Source: a bacterium (GTDB taxonomy: Bacteria; AUK180). From it: DNA of 42,069 nt. Position 1 is the first letter of the stretch; every line of letters begins with the position of its first letter. Shown here piece by piece: positions 16,610 through 24,388 of this stretch. The stretch is from positions 1-42,069 of the forward strand of contig JAGLWT010000053.1 of the NCBI GenBank assembly GCA_023133295.1, read 5' to 3'. The notes beneath the pieces were generated by a model, which saw only the letters and a list, made by a program, of their open reading frames with translations, had not been told where the DNA came from and ran no database searches. The translations under genes and the position numbers were made by a program.

Positions 16610-16886
16610 TAGTGTTCTGATTCATGAATACATTAACAATGGCTGATGCTATTTTTTCTGTATTCAAGACGTGAGAAACGCCGCATACCCACAGCGGTAT
16701 GTAAGCAACGAGCAACGCAGAAGACGGAAAAAGAGCCTCAGCCCGAAGGGAATAACATCTTTGGCCAATTCATTCCTCTCTCTTCGTTTATGTACCACCA
16801 AGGGTACACCGCACTCATTGTTCGTTGGAATTGACTCAAATCTAAACATTCCATTGTCATTGTATTAATGAACCAGAGCACTATAG
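16610..16886. mobile_element. MITE-like element (copy B/C) with terminal inverted repeats and TA ends
   Basis: About 277 bp bounded by imperfect 33-bp inverted repeats. The left end begins TAGTGTTCTGATTCATGAAT (16610 on). The right end, read inward from 16886, begins TAGTGCTCTGGTTCATTAAT after a further TA. About 27 of 33 terminal positions pair. TA dinucleotides at both ends fit the TA target duplication of IS630/Tc1-mariner elements. The left 150 bases match the reverse of 1-152. The right subterminal 37 bases (16824-16860) match the reverse of 18704-18740 with one substitution. No coding capacity and no transposase in the window. Confidence 0.75.
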
Positions 16887-17346
16887 TCAATTTGAATTAT
16901 ACAAAAAAAGTCACAAATAGTAAAATTTTTTGCATATTTTGGCCCGCGGTATGCCGCTGAATTTTATGCCACATGCTTAAATCTTTTTTAGTTATGCACA
17001 GTCATGAGAAGATTTTAAACCCCACAACTTCTGCATTCATCGCGGTAAATTGATGTTGTTCACAAATATGCGGGAAGTTTCCACAAGTTTTCCACAGTTT
17101 TTCTATCTTCCAATATATTGAACTTTAAGTGATGCCGGAAAAAATACCGCCGATTTATTTTTGTCGAGCATAAAATTATATACGACAGCACATTATTGAA
17201 AAATAGTTTATATTGGGGAAAATATTTTTTAATCCCAACCTTGCATTTAGAGAAAGTAAAGGGTATGTTTTTACGGGCTTAAGAATTTCCATTACCCCGG
17301 ATTCGGGGTTTGACTTCTGCGGCCATTTTGATATAATAGCGGCTCT
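16887..17346 (+). other. oriC: Probable chromosomal replication origin (oriC) upstream of dnaA
   Basis: This AT-rich non-coding stretch directly precedes dnaA. It holds one perfect DnaA box, TTATGCACA (16992-17000), and three near-boxes: TTGTTCACA (17056-17064), GTTTCCACA (17077-17085) and TTTTCCACA (17088-17096), all on the plus strand. An AT-rich segment (about 17105-17235) follows and could be the unwinding element. A perfect 6-bp hairpin ACCCCG-gatt-CGGGGT (17294-17309) lies just before the dnaA promoter. The cluster, spacing and position support an origin; GC-skew was not computed. Confidence 0.7.
17310..17337 (+). promoter_or_regulatory. dnaA promoter (predicts near-leaderless mRNA)
   Basis: TTGACT at 17310-17315 and TATAAT at 17332-17337 with a 16-base spacer. 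The expected start is about 17344, only three bases before the ATG at 17347. There is no Shine-Dalgarno sequence between the -10 box and the ATG. The CCCCG/CGGGG palindrome at 17294-17309 abuts the -35 box. Confidence 0.7.
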
Positions 17347-18684
17347 ATGAAAAATGAAAAAGTTTGGTCCTTAATCAAGAACGGCATAATCGAAAAGATC
17401 GGAGAAAAGCAGTTCAATGTCTGGTTCCAAACCGTGCAAATGCTCTCGGCATCGGAGAAAAAAGTCATATTCGGAATAGACACACCATTCAAGAGAGATT
17501 GGGTGCTTAATAATTATGAAGAGGCGATAAGCTCTTGTTTGACCGATGTATTCGAGAAGGATACCAAGTTTGAATTCCAGATCGAGAGAACGCTGGAAAA
17601 ACAGGATAGCGCACCCGCTGTTTCCGAACTTATCAAGGGTATCCGATACGGAGATGAGCAAGAATTCTATCTTAATCCCGATTACACCTTCAGCAAGTTG
17701 GCGGTCGGCACTTTTAACGAGATCGCCTATTCCTATGCCAAACATCTCGCGGAGAATGTGTCTGATAATGTGATCAATCCATTGTTCATATATGGTGGTG
17801 TGGGGCTCGGAAAAACACATATCATACAAGCGCTGGGTAATTATGTAAGGGGAAAGTACAGAGGAACCAAGGTCGGTTATACGAGTATGGACGGATTCCT
17901 CAATGATATGGCGCGCGCGATACAGAATAAAGCGATGATCCCCTTCAGGGAGCGCTATGAAAGTCTGGATATGCTTCTGGTGGATGATGTGCAGTTCATT
18001 GCAGGAAAACCCGGAATGCAGGAAAGGTTCTTTCACATATTTAATGAGCTGTATAATCGCGGGAAGGTCATTGTCCTTACTTCCGATAAGATGATAAATG
18101 AGATCCAGGATATTGAGGAGCGGCTTGTTTCCAGATTTTCTTCAGGACAATCCGTAGAGATCACATATACTACAGAAGTAGATCGCGTCGCTATCCTGAG
18201 AAAGAGGATGGTCGATTATAAGTTATTTCTTTCGGATGACCTGGTGTACTATCTTGCGGGCCAATTGACGGGAAATGTCAGGGACCTTATCACCGCATTG
18301 AAAAGGATAAGCATGAAGCAAAAGATCGAGGGTAAACAATTTTCTGACGACCAGATCAAATCCCTATTGGGTTCGCTTATCCCTCAAAGTGTGCTGAATA
18401 TTGATTCGATAATGACGCAAACCTCTGCATTCTTTGATATCCGGCTTTCGGAAATAACCTCCACAAGACGCACAAAGAATGTTCTTATTCCGCGGCAGGT
18501 CGCCATGTATTTCATGAAAAAACTCTTGAAACTGTCCTATCCGTCTATCGCGAATGAATTCGGTGGAAAGGACCACACTACCGTATTGAACGCCGTAAGA
18601 AAGATCGATAAACTCAGAATAACCGATTCTGATTTCAAATTAAAACTTGAAAGATTGAAGAATAAGATATACTCCGGAAGATAG
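17347..18684 (+). CDS. dnaA: Chromosomal replication initiator DnaA
   Basis: 445 residues with the full DnaA plan. Domain I is at about 1-80, with a short linker. The AAA+ domain has Walker A GGVGLGKTH (150-158) and Walker B LLVDDVQF (210-217), with the arginine-bearing EERLVSRF segment. The C-terminal DNA-binding domain carries FGGKDHTTVLNAVRKI, one lysine-for-arginine variation from the usual GGRDHTTV. It binds ATP and opens the origin, predicted just upstream. There is no ribosome site and the -10 box is 9 bases from the ATG. The stop TAG (18682-18684) is formed by the end of a mobile-element-like repeat. dnaN, recF and gyrB do not follow, unlike the common order. Confidence 0.98.
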   Translation: MKNEKVWSLIKNGIIEKIGEKQFNVWFQTVQMLSASEKKVIFGIDTPFKRDWVLNNYEEAISSCLTDVFEKDTKFEFQIERTLEKQDSAPAVSELIKGIRYGDEQEFYLNPDYTFSKLAVGTFNEIAYSYAKHLAENVSDNVINPLFIYGGVGLGKTHIIQALGNYVRGKYRGTKVGYTSMDGFLNDMARAIQNKAMIPFRERYESLDMLLVDDVQFIAGKPGMQERFFHIFNELYNRGKVIVLTSDKMINEIQDIEERLVSRFSSGQSVEITYTTEVDRVAILRKRMVDYKLFLSDDLVYYLAGQLTGNVRDLITALKRISMKQKIEGKQFSDDQIKSLLGSLIPQSVLNIDSIMTQTSAFFDIRLSEITSTRRTKNVLIPRQVAMYFMKKLLKLSYPSIANEFGGKDHTTVLNAVRKIDKLRITDSDFKLKLERLKNKIYSGR

Positions 18685-18932
18685 TGTTCGTATCCAAAAT
18701 ACGATGACAATGGAATGTTTAGATTTGAGTTAATTCCAACAATAAATGCAGTCTGAAGTGTAAAGTGGGAACCAGACGGGATGAAATAAAACTGGATCCC
18801 ACGGTCACAAGTTCCCTCTGGATGACATTCTCCTCTTCTTAATTTCCTTCCCGCATCCGCTCAACGGGAGCCCGGTAGCGCCGGGCGACCAACCCAAAAG
18901 AGTTTTGAACCATTTAAGCGACATTGTAAAAG

Positions 18933-18973
18933 GCGTAGAGTTTACAATTGCTTGGCAATTCTCAACTCTATGC
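18933..18973. repeat. 41-base near-perfect hairpin
   Basis: Bases 18933-18951 pair with 18955-18973 at 17 of 19 positions (one G-U) around a 3-base loop. The inner stem is AATTGC-TTG-GCAATT and the outer stem is GCGTAGAGTT against AACTCTATGC. No U-tract follows on the plus strand; the minus strand has only TTTT. It could be a structured RNA or a cruciform within the repeat element. Confidence 0.6.
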
Positions 18974-18989
18974 TTGGAACTTTAACATC

Positions 18990-19025
18990 GGGACAGTCGA
19001 ACTCCTGCGGAGTACGGCGTGTCCC
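18990..19025. repeat. Nested hairpin in element D
   Basis: Outer stem GGGACA (18990-18995) with TGTCCC (19020-19025); inner stem ACTCC-tgc-GGAGT (19001-19013). It lies 16 bases after the 41-base hairpin. Two strong hairpins in series suggest an RNA fold or transposition-related DNA structure. Confidence 0.5.
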
Positions 19026-19223
19026 CTATTTAGATTAGTTCCAGCGTTCTATATCTTATCGATTAATTATAAATAAAATAAGCGAAAGAGCGGTTTTTTG
19101 GTTACGGCTGTGCTTATCTTTCCTTTTCCACTTGTTCACTGGGTCCACTTACTATTTGGGATTTTAATGAATAATGGCCGTGGTGAGTATCGCCGCAAAA
19201 AATGACATAAGAGCAAATATGAG

Positions 19224-19310
19224 TCAAAACTCCATTAAATAATCTTTATTGAATTGTCAATTTTACATTGACAATTCAAAGACGATATTCCCTTCTTGTT
19301 AACGTATTTA
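19224..19310. repeat. 87-bp dispersed repeat with 11-bp palindrome (copy 2)
   Basis: Matches 384-470 with three substitutions. Here the palindrome is perfect: GAATTGTCAAT (19251-19261), loop TTTAC, ATTGACAATTC (19267-19277). The substitution at 19251 relative to 411 extends the stem by one pair, so the arms are either under selection or less decayed in this copy. Confidence 0.8.
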
Positions 19311-19330
19311 TGAAACGGAACTAGATATCA

Positions 19331-19681
19331 TCAGCAAGTCAAATGCAGCAGCGCGATGGGTTTATGCCCCCGCTCCACGGCCTCATTGTATAATTTGGTG
19401 ATGCTGCCCGTTTCTCCATGAAAAAATATTAGGTCATTTATTTTTACCCACTCCAGAAACTCCTTGTCCAGTTTGACCTTCTTTGAAGTACCGCATCCGC
19501 AGAGTAGATATCCCGAGTTCAGGATCATTTCCTTATAACGCTCGATATCTTCCTTTAAAAGCCTGTGTCCCTTTTTCCTTCGCCAGTCCTTGATCACTTT
19601 TTCCGGAGAGATTATCAGATCATTTGTGTAAACGATACCGTCAATTTCGATTTTTCCATGTTCAAAAAAATTTATCTTCAT
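19331..19681 (-). CDS. Mth938-like (DUF498/NDUFAF3 family) protein
   Basis: 116 residues. It matches the Mth938 domain: IEIDGIVYTNDLII near the start, then WRRKKGHRLLKEDIE, LLCGCGTSKKVKLDKE where the family has a glycine turn such as GTGxxG, and NEAVERGHKPIALLHLTC at the end. Family members include the mitochondrial complex I assembly factor NDUFAF3, but bacterial roles are unproven. AGGAG precedes the ATG. It is the last gene of the rfbD-relA-yfiH operon. Cysteines at the CGCG turn and the C-terminus are notable for such a small protein. Confidence 0.8.
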   Translation of the reverse strand: MKINFFEHGKIEIDGIVYTNDLIISPEKVIKDWRRKKGHRLLKEDIERYKEMILNSGYLLCGCGTSKKVKLDKEFLEWVKINDLIFFHGETGSITKLYNEAVERGHKPIALLHLTC

Positions 19682-19689
19682 AATCTCTC

Positions 19690-20460
19690 CTATAGGATAA
19701 AAAACATCAGCATTTCTCCTACCTTCGCTCCGTTCCTTCGGTAAGAGAAAAATTTGTCGCTCTGTCCGTATGTATTATACCTTTCAAAATAGATATTGGC
19801 AACTTTGAATTTGAGCAATTGGTAGATAGCACCCTTGACAAGAGATGCTATTGAGCGGCTATCGGACCGTTCAACAGCATTTTCAAGCCCGACGTCGGTG
19901 AAAGCGCGGACAACTTCTTGACCTACTTCATAATCTTCCGCTGCGATACACGGCCCCAAGGCCGCATTGAGCTCTGATGGGTTTTCTCCCTTGGAGATAA
20001 GTTCGCGTACCCCATTTCCAATGATCCCGGATGCGAGTCCCCGCCATCCGGCATGCAGAATAGCGGCATATCTCGTGCCCCAGATAAGTACAGGAAGACA
20101 ATCGGCGAACATTACTCCTGTGAGGACCCCCTTTTTGTCCGTTATCAATCCATCACATTGAGGAATATGGTTGATACCGTCTTGTTTGAGGTTTTCAGGA
20201 ACATATTTTATCGTAGATGAGTGTATTTGCTGCGGCAAGACGATCTTGCCGTTAAAATCAAGGTATTCGCGCAAAATCTCCCAGTTACGCTCAACATTTT
20301 CCAGTTTATCCCCTCTGCCGAAGTATAGATTGAAAGATGAGAAATTGCCTGAAGAAGTACCGCCAATCCTTGTCGTAAAGGCAGATACGAAAGGAGTATC
20401 AAGGAAAATCAGCGAGCCGTTACCAGCAGTTCGGAAGAACTCCGGAGATGCTTTTATCAT
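19690..20460 (-). CDS. YfiH/LACC1 family purine nucleoside phosphorylase (polyphenol oxidase fold)
   Basis: 256 residues, normal length for the family. The catalytic zinc/thiol triad is visible: His80 in LPQQIHS, Cys121 in MFADCLPVL and His136 in ILHAGWRG, plus LGPCIAAEDYEVG. Members phosphorolyse adenosine and inosine and deaminate adenosine; older names are laccase-domain or polyphenol oxidase. AGGAGG at 20475-20470, inside the relA coding end, is 9 bases before the ATG and supports this start, which overlaps relA by 41 bases. Co-transcription with relA links purine salvage to stringent response, an inference from context. Confidence 0.9.
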   Translation of the reverse strand: MIKASPEFFRTAGNGSLIFLDTPFVSAFTTRIGGTSSGNFSSFNLYFGRGDKLENVERNWEILREYLDFNGKIVLPQQIHSSTIKYVPENLKQDGINHIPQCDGLITDKKGVLTGVMFADCLPVLIWGTRYAAILHAGWRGLASGIIGNGVRELISKGENPSELNAALGPCIAAEDYEVGQEVVRAFTDVGLENAVERSDSRSIASLVKGAIYQLLKFKVANIYFERYNTYGQSDKFFSYRRNGAKVGEMLMFFIL

Positions 20461-22561
20461 CCAGGAAAGCCTCCTTTATTTTTCTTGTGACACGGGAAGT
20501 ATTCACATCAATGAAAATATATCCGGAAGAGGTCTTGTGTTCGTCCCCGGATGAAAATTGGATCTCGAGATTTTCATAATACCCCTCATATCCGCTTAGC
20601 GCTATCTTTAAGATCTTTTCTAATTTCTTCTGTGCCTTCCTGCGGTCTGTTTTCTGCTCTAAAGAGAAATAGATCTTTGTCTTCCATTTCTTTGCATTAT
20701 GGTCGGTGGCCCATCTGATCGGTATCGCTTTTGCACCAGCGGTAACGCAGTTCTCTTTGTGTATTACCATTCCGTCCTTGGATCTGATCCCGACTATCGG
20801 CTCTCCCTGTAGCGGGCTGCAGCAAAGCGCCAATTTGAAATCAACGATCTCTTCACCGGTCTTTGGCACCACAACTTTATACATGGCCGTTAAAGGGAGC
20901 TTTGTTTTTACGGGGTCCTTCTTTATCTTTTTCAGGTCAGCGGGGTAAATATCTTTGTAAATGCTTTTAACAACGGAGTATATTGGCGAATTTCTCCCTT
21001 TTTTCTCGAGATCGGCAATGGACCGCGACAGCGCATTCCCGATTTCTTCGGAGTTATAATAATGATACAGCCAGTTCTTAATTGATTTAAAGGCATCATG
21101 TGTTCTCACATGTAAGAGCCAGTCGATCGCGGGATGTGTTTCCGGATCCACTATGATCTCGATCCGGTCACCGTCATGCAGTATCTCTTCAGGGGAAACG
21201 ATCAATTCGCCGAGAATCTCAGCTCTGTTGATCTTGGCTTGTTTGCAATGATATCCGATGTCGGAGTGAATACGGTATGCGAGGTCGAGAACGGTTGAGC
21301 CGTAGGGAAGGGTGATCTTGTCGCCAGCGGGAGTGAGGACATTAATATCAAGGATCTCGGGATTCAATCTTCTGGATTTCAGAACATTCTCAAGTATTTC
21401 ATACACCTTTCCGATGTCCTGGAATTGATAGGAATGAAATTCCCACCCCTTGTAAAGGGGGTGTGCCGCAGGCCCGTATTCATTATAAGCCTCCATTTCA
21501 TCTGTTTTGATCTGCAATTCTATCCAGATCTTCAATTTAGGATCCTGAATGTCCAGATGAATTGATTTATATCCGTTGTTCTTCGGATTCTTAATGTAAT
21601 CCTTCACCCGGATGAATGTCGGAAATATCTTTTGTATAGCTTCCAGCGCCTGATAACATTCGATCTCTCTGTCGACAATGACCTTGATCCCGAAAAGATC
21701 ATAGATCAGATCGATAGATGTCGCGACCTTCTGCATTTTTTTGTGTATGCCGTAAAGGCTCTTCTCGCGGTACTTGAAATTCATGATCTTTATCTTTCTC
21801 TTTTTTAATTCCCTCGCGATCTTCTTAATGATATTTCCCTTGATATACGCTTCCGAGTTGGTTCCTTTGAATTTCTCGCTTTTGAAATTGTAGAATTCCT
21901 CGTAAACCAGGTGGGCGAATTCACCGTATTGGATCTTGAAAGCGAGGTTTTCCAGGTACATCTTCACTTTCCACATATTCAAGGCGTCCGCGATGGGGAT
22001 GTATATGTCGAAAGTCTCTTTTGTTTTTACGATTTTCTGTATATTCGGCGTTGCTCTGATGGTCTCTATATTGTCTATCCGGTCCATGAATTTAATTAAA
22101 ATGATCCTGATATCTTTTTGTGCGAAAAGGATCAGCTTGATCAGGGAAGTCGCTTCTTTTACCATCTTCGAGACATCTTCTTCGGCGAATTTATATTTTG
22201 TAAGGCCGTCCACCAGATAAGCGACATTGTAGCCGAACTTCTTTCTGACCTCGTCAATAGAGACCTTGGAATCCTCCACGACATCATGCAAAAGTGCCGC
22301 CATTATCATCTCTTTGTCGTATATCTTGTAATAAGTAACGCATTTAATAGCCACTCTGATCGAGTGAAGCGCTGCGGGATGATAGTCCATGCGGTGTTTG
22401 GGGCCGAGGAATTTCAAAAGAAACTGCACCGCCATTGCGATCTGTTCATTATCGCTTTTTGTAAGGACTATTCCCCTCATATTCTGAATGGTGTCGATAA
22501 GGATCTTTTTTACCTTGTCTTCGTTAAATACCTCGGATGGCTTCCCAAGTTCCTTGTTCAT
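20420..22561 (-). CDS. Bifunctional (p)ppGpp synthetase/hydrolase, RelA/SpoT family
   Basis: About 713 residues from the ATG at 22561, chosen because AGGGA lies 8 bases upstream. An ATG at 22567 is two bases too close. The HD hydrolase site is intact (LLHDVVEDS, His92-Asp93 in this numbering). The synthetase domain shows REKSLYGIHKKM, IYDLFGIKVIV, VKDYIKNPKNNGYKS and EYGPAAHPLYKG. A TGS domain (INVLTPAGDKITLPYGS) and a CC/RIS-type segment (LCCSPLQGEPIVG) precede a likely ACT domain. Both activities look possible. AAHPLYK replaces the usual AAHWKYK. It follows rfbD directly and overlaps yfiH. Confidence 0.95.
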   Translation of the reverse strand: MNKELGKPSEVFNEDKVKKILIDTIQNMRGIVLTKSDNEQIAMAVQFLLKFLGPKHRMDYHPAALHSIRVAIKCVTYYKIYDKEMIMAALLHDVVEDSKVSIDEVRKKFGYNVAYLVDGLTKYKFAEEDVSKMVKEATSLIKLILFAQKDIRIILIKFMDRIDNIETIRATPNIQKIVKTKETFDIYIPIADALNMWKVKMYLENLAFKIQYGEFAHLVYEEFYNFKSEKFKGTNSEAYIKGNIIKKIARELKKRKIKIMNFKYREKSLYGIHKKMQKVATSIDLIYDLFGIKVIVDREIECYQALEAIQKIFPTFIRVKDYIKNPKNNGYKSIHLDIQDPKLKIWIELQIKTDEMEAYNEYGPAAHPLYKGWEFHSYQFQDIGKVYEILENVLKSRRLNPEILDINVLTPAGDKITLPYGSTVLDLAYRIHSDIGYHCKQAKINRAEILGELIVSPEEILHDGDRIEIIVDPETHPAIDWLLHVRTHDAFKSIKNWLYHYYNSEEIGNALSRSIADLEKKGRNSPIYSVVKSIYKDIYPADLKKIKKDPVKTKLPLTAMYKVVVPKTGEEIVDFKLALCCSPLQGEPIVGIRSKDGMVIHKENCVTAGAKAIPIRWATDHNAKKWKTKIYFSLEQKTDRRKAQKKLEKILKIALSGYEGYYENLEIQFSSGDEHKTSSGYIFIDVNTSRVTRKIKEAFLDDKSISGVLPNCW

Positions 22562-22566
22562 CGGCA

Positions 22567-23400
22567 TTATCCCTGTAAAAACAGGTCTAACTGTTCTTCC
22601 CATGAGGGGAGTTTTCTTTTCAGGGCCACGCTAAGTTTTTGATTGATCAGAGATGTCGCCCGCGGGCGCAATGCGGGGCGTTTCAGAGCGGTTGATCCGA
22701 TCGCGCTGAGTTCAAATTTCAGCCCAAACTTCTCTTTCAGTTTTCTGGCGAACTCAAACCTTGTTATATTCGCAGATGAAGTGAGATTGTAAATGCCCCG
22801 AGGGATCCTTTTTTCAATAGACTCCAGGATGATCTCCGCCGCCCAGAAAGAAAATGTGGGATCTCCCCATTGATCATCGATGATCTTCAGATGTTCTCCG
22901 TCGAACTCCCGGATCATATCGAACAATGTTTTTCTTCTCTTTCCGATAAGCCAAGCCACTCTGAATATCAGCATATCCTCCGTTGCTTCTTGTATGAATT
23001 CTTCCGCTATTACCTTGGTGTAGCCGTAGAAATTGGCGGCATTGCGTGGGTCTTTCTCCGAATAAGGCCTGTCAGAAGTCCCATTGAAAACATAATCAGT
23101 GGAGATATGCACAAAGAGAATATTTTTCTCCTTGGCCGCTTTGGCGATCTCTCTGACGGCGTACGCATTGATCTGCATTGCTTTTTCTTTGTGTAATTCC
23201 GCGTCATCCACATTGGTTATAGCGGCGGAATTGATAATAATATCGGGCGAAATTCTCTCAATGAATTCTGCGGCGATCCCCGGTTTCAGAAGATCACATT
23301 CCGATGATGAGGGCGCAATGATATTGAATCGGCCTTCCGCCTTTTTGCGGATATCATTTCCCAGAAGTCCGTTTGATCCCAATAGAAGTATTGTATTCAT
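22567..23400 (-). CDS. rfbD: dTDP-4-dehydrorhamnose reductase
   Basis: 277 residues of the RmlD family. It has LLLGSNGLLGNDI (nucleotide site, about 5-17), SAAITNVDDAE, ISTDYVFNG (about 99-107), the catalytic YGYTK (about 125-129), and LRPRATSLINQKL near the end. It reduces dTDP-4-keto-L-rhamnose to dTDP-L-rhamnose. rfbA, rfbB and rfbC are not in this window. The product would feed the dTDP-rhamnose 4-epimerase-like protein at 11628. The ATG follows TATAAT by only 5 bases (leaderless prediction). It is the first gene of an operon with relA/spoT. Confidence 0.93.
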   Translation of the reverse strand: MNTILLLGSNGLLGNDIRKKAEGRFNIIAPSSSECDLLKPGIAAEFIERISPDIIINSAAITNVDDAELHKEKAMQINAYAVREIAKAAKEKNILFVHISTDYVFNGTSDRPYSEKDPRNAANFYGYTKVIAEEFIQEATEDMLIFRVAWLIGKRRKTLFDMIREFDGEHLKIIDDQWGDPTFSFWAAEIILESIEKRIPRGIYNLTSSANITRFEFARKLKEKFGLKFELSAIGSTALKRPALRPRATSLINQKLSVALKRKLPSWEEQLDLFLQG

Positions 23401-23405
23401 CCTTT

Positions 23406-23433
23406 ATTATAATGATTACTGCGATTATTTCAA
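23406..23433 (-). promoter_or_regulatory. rfbD-relA operon promoter (leaderless)
   Basis: On the minus strand TTGAAA (23433-23428), 16-base spacer, TATAAT (23411-23406), then AAAGG and the ATG at 23400. The expected start coincides with the A of the ATG, so the AAAGG would not be on the mRNA and cannot serve as a ribosome site. Confidence 0.7.
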
Positions 23434-23582
23434 GCATTGGCATCGTGACCTGGAAGATGATAGGTTACTCAGCAAGTGTGAGGCATTAAGAAGTGTGAGG
23501 TGTAAAGTGTAAAGTAAAGAAGAAATGAAGAAGAGAGGATAATAAGATGATAGGCTAAGAGAACTAGGTGAACGATTGGATT

Positions 23583-23611
23583 TTGCAAATTCGGCAAAAA
23601 AGCGGTATATT
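23583..23611 (+). promoter_or_regulatory. Promoter of the nucleotide-cyclase remnant
   Basis: TTGCAA (23583-23588) and TATATT (23606-23611) with a 17-base spacer. The leader of about 20 bases contains GAGAGG before the ATG at 23638. Confidence 0.55.
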
Positions 23612-23637
23612 CTAATTGTGGATGAGATGAGAGGCAG

Positions 23638-24350
23638 ATGAGAAAATTAATACCTCGCTTCATACTGGATCAGTACAAAAGAAATAATACCGCGGGAGAA
23701 TTTGAGGCGGAGGTAATATTCGCGGATATTTCAGGATTTACATCAATGACAGAGGCCCTGTTAAAGCAAGGCCGCGCTGGCGCGGAATTCCTTTCTCAGG
23801 TTATAAACCGTGTTTTTACAAAATTAATGAAGGTGGTGTATGACCAGGGCGGATTCGTTTCCGAGTTCGCTGGCGACGCGTTCACTGCGATCTTCCCCCT
23901 TCCGTGCAAAGCGGATCTGTCAGAGATCTGCAAGAGCATAAATATGGAAATGATAAAAAGCAAAGAGCAGTCCTTTGAGGGCCAGAGTTTTTTATTGAAG
24001 ATAAAACAAGGCGCGGCCGCCGGTACAGTAAAATGGAGAATCTTCGGCGGCAAGGATAGTCCTTCATATTCCTTTTTCGGAGATCCACTACGAAAGGCCT
24101 GTGAACTTCAGACAAAATGTTCTCCCGGCGATTTCCATATTCATAAGAGCACGGCAGGCATAGAATGCGGGATACCGCATCAAAAAAACAAGATCTCCTC
24201 TACGCCCTATGAGATGCAGCGGATCTTCATCCCGTATAAGATAACGGCATTGAAGTGTTCAGATCATTGAAGGTCAATGCTACCGAGATGGAGAAAAAGC
24301 GCTTAGCAAAATTCATGAGGGACTTTGAAATAGTATTGGATGACGACTGA
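23638..24350 (+). pseudogene. Truncated, frameshifted adenylate/guanylate cyclase-domain gene
   Basis: The main frame (23638-24270, 210 residues) carries a class III cyclase/CHD start: VIFADISGFTSMTEAL (about 26-41, with the metal-binding Asp) and GGFVSEFAGDAFTAIFP (about 72-88). It loses similarity and stops at 24268-24270. A second frame, open from just after a TAA near 24239, continues to TGA at 24348-24350 with a helical, charged tail (ATEMEKKRLAKFM). An indel near 24236-24262 would join them. The usual long C-terminal ATPase/TPR regions of this family (often about 1000 residues) are missing. The promoter looks intact. I call it a remnant; a small independent cyclase-like protein is less likely. 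Confidence 0.6.
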
Positions 24351-24388
24351 TCTCTTTGGCATGGATCTTTGCCGTTCCGGCATTTCAC

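Larger units (their letters stand above)
18682..19323. mobile_element. Larger TA-ended repeat element (copy D) between dnaA and the Mth938-like gene
   Basis: About 642 bp without a supported gene. The left end reads TAGTGTTCGTATCCAAAATA. The right end, read inward from 19323, reads TAGTTCCGTTTCATAAATAC, so the ends form a degenerate inverted repeat, both with TA. The left subterminal segment 18704-18740 matches 16824-16860 reversed; the right segment 19224-19310 matches 384-470. Inside are a GTCATTC-type unit (18788-18826), a long hairpin (18933-18973), a nested hairpin (18990-19025) and CCCGG-tagcg-CCGGG near 18870-18884. It could be one element or two fused fragments. Confidence 0.6.

Noticed and set aside
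24370..24382. TGCCG-ttc-CGGCA hairpin between the cyclase remnant and DUF362 as a terminator
   Set aside because: The stem is only 5 bp, the following T-tract is interrupted on the plus strand and absent on the minus strand.
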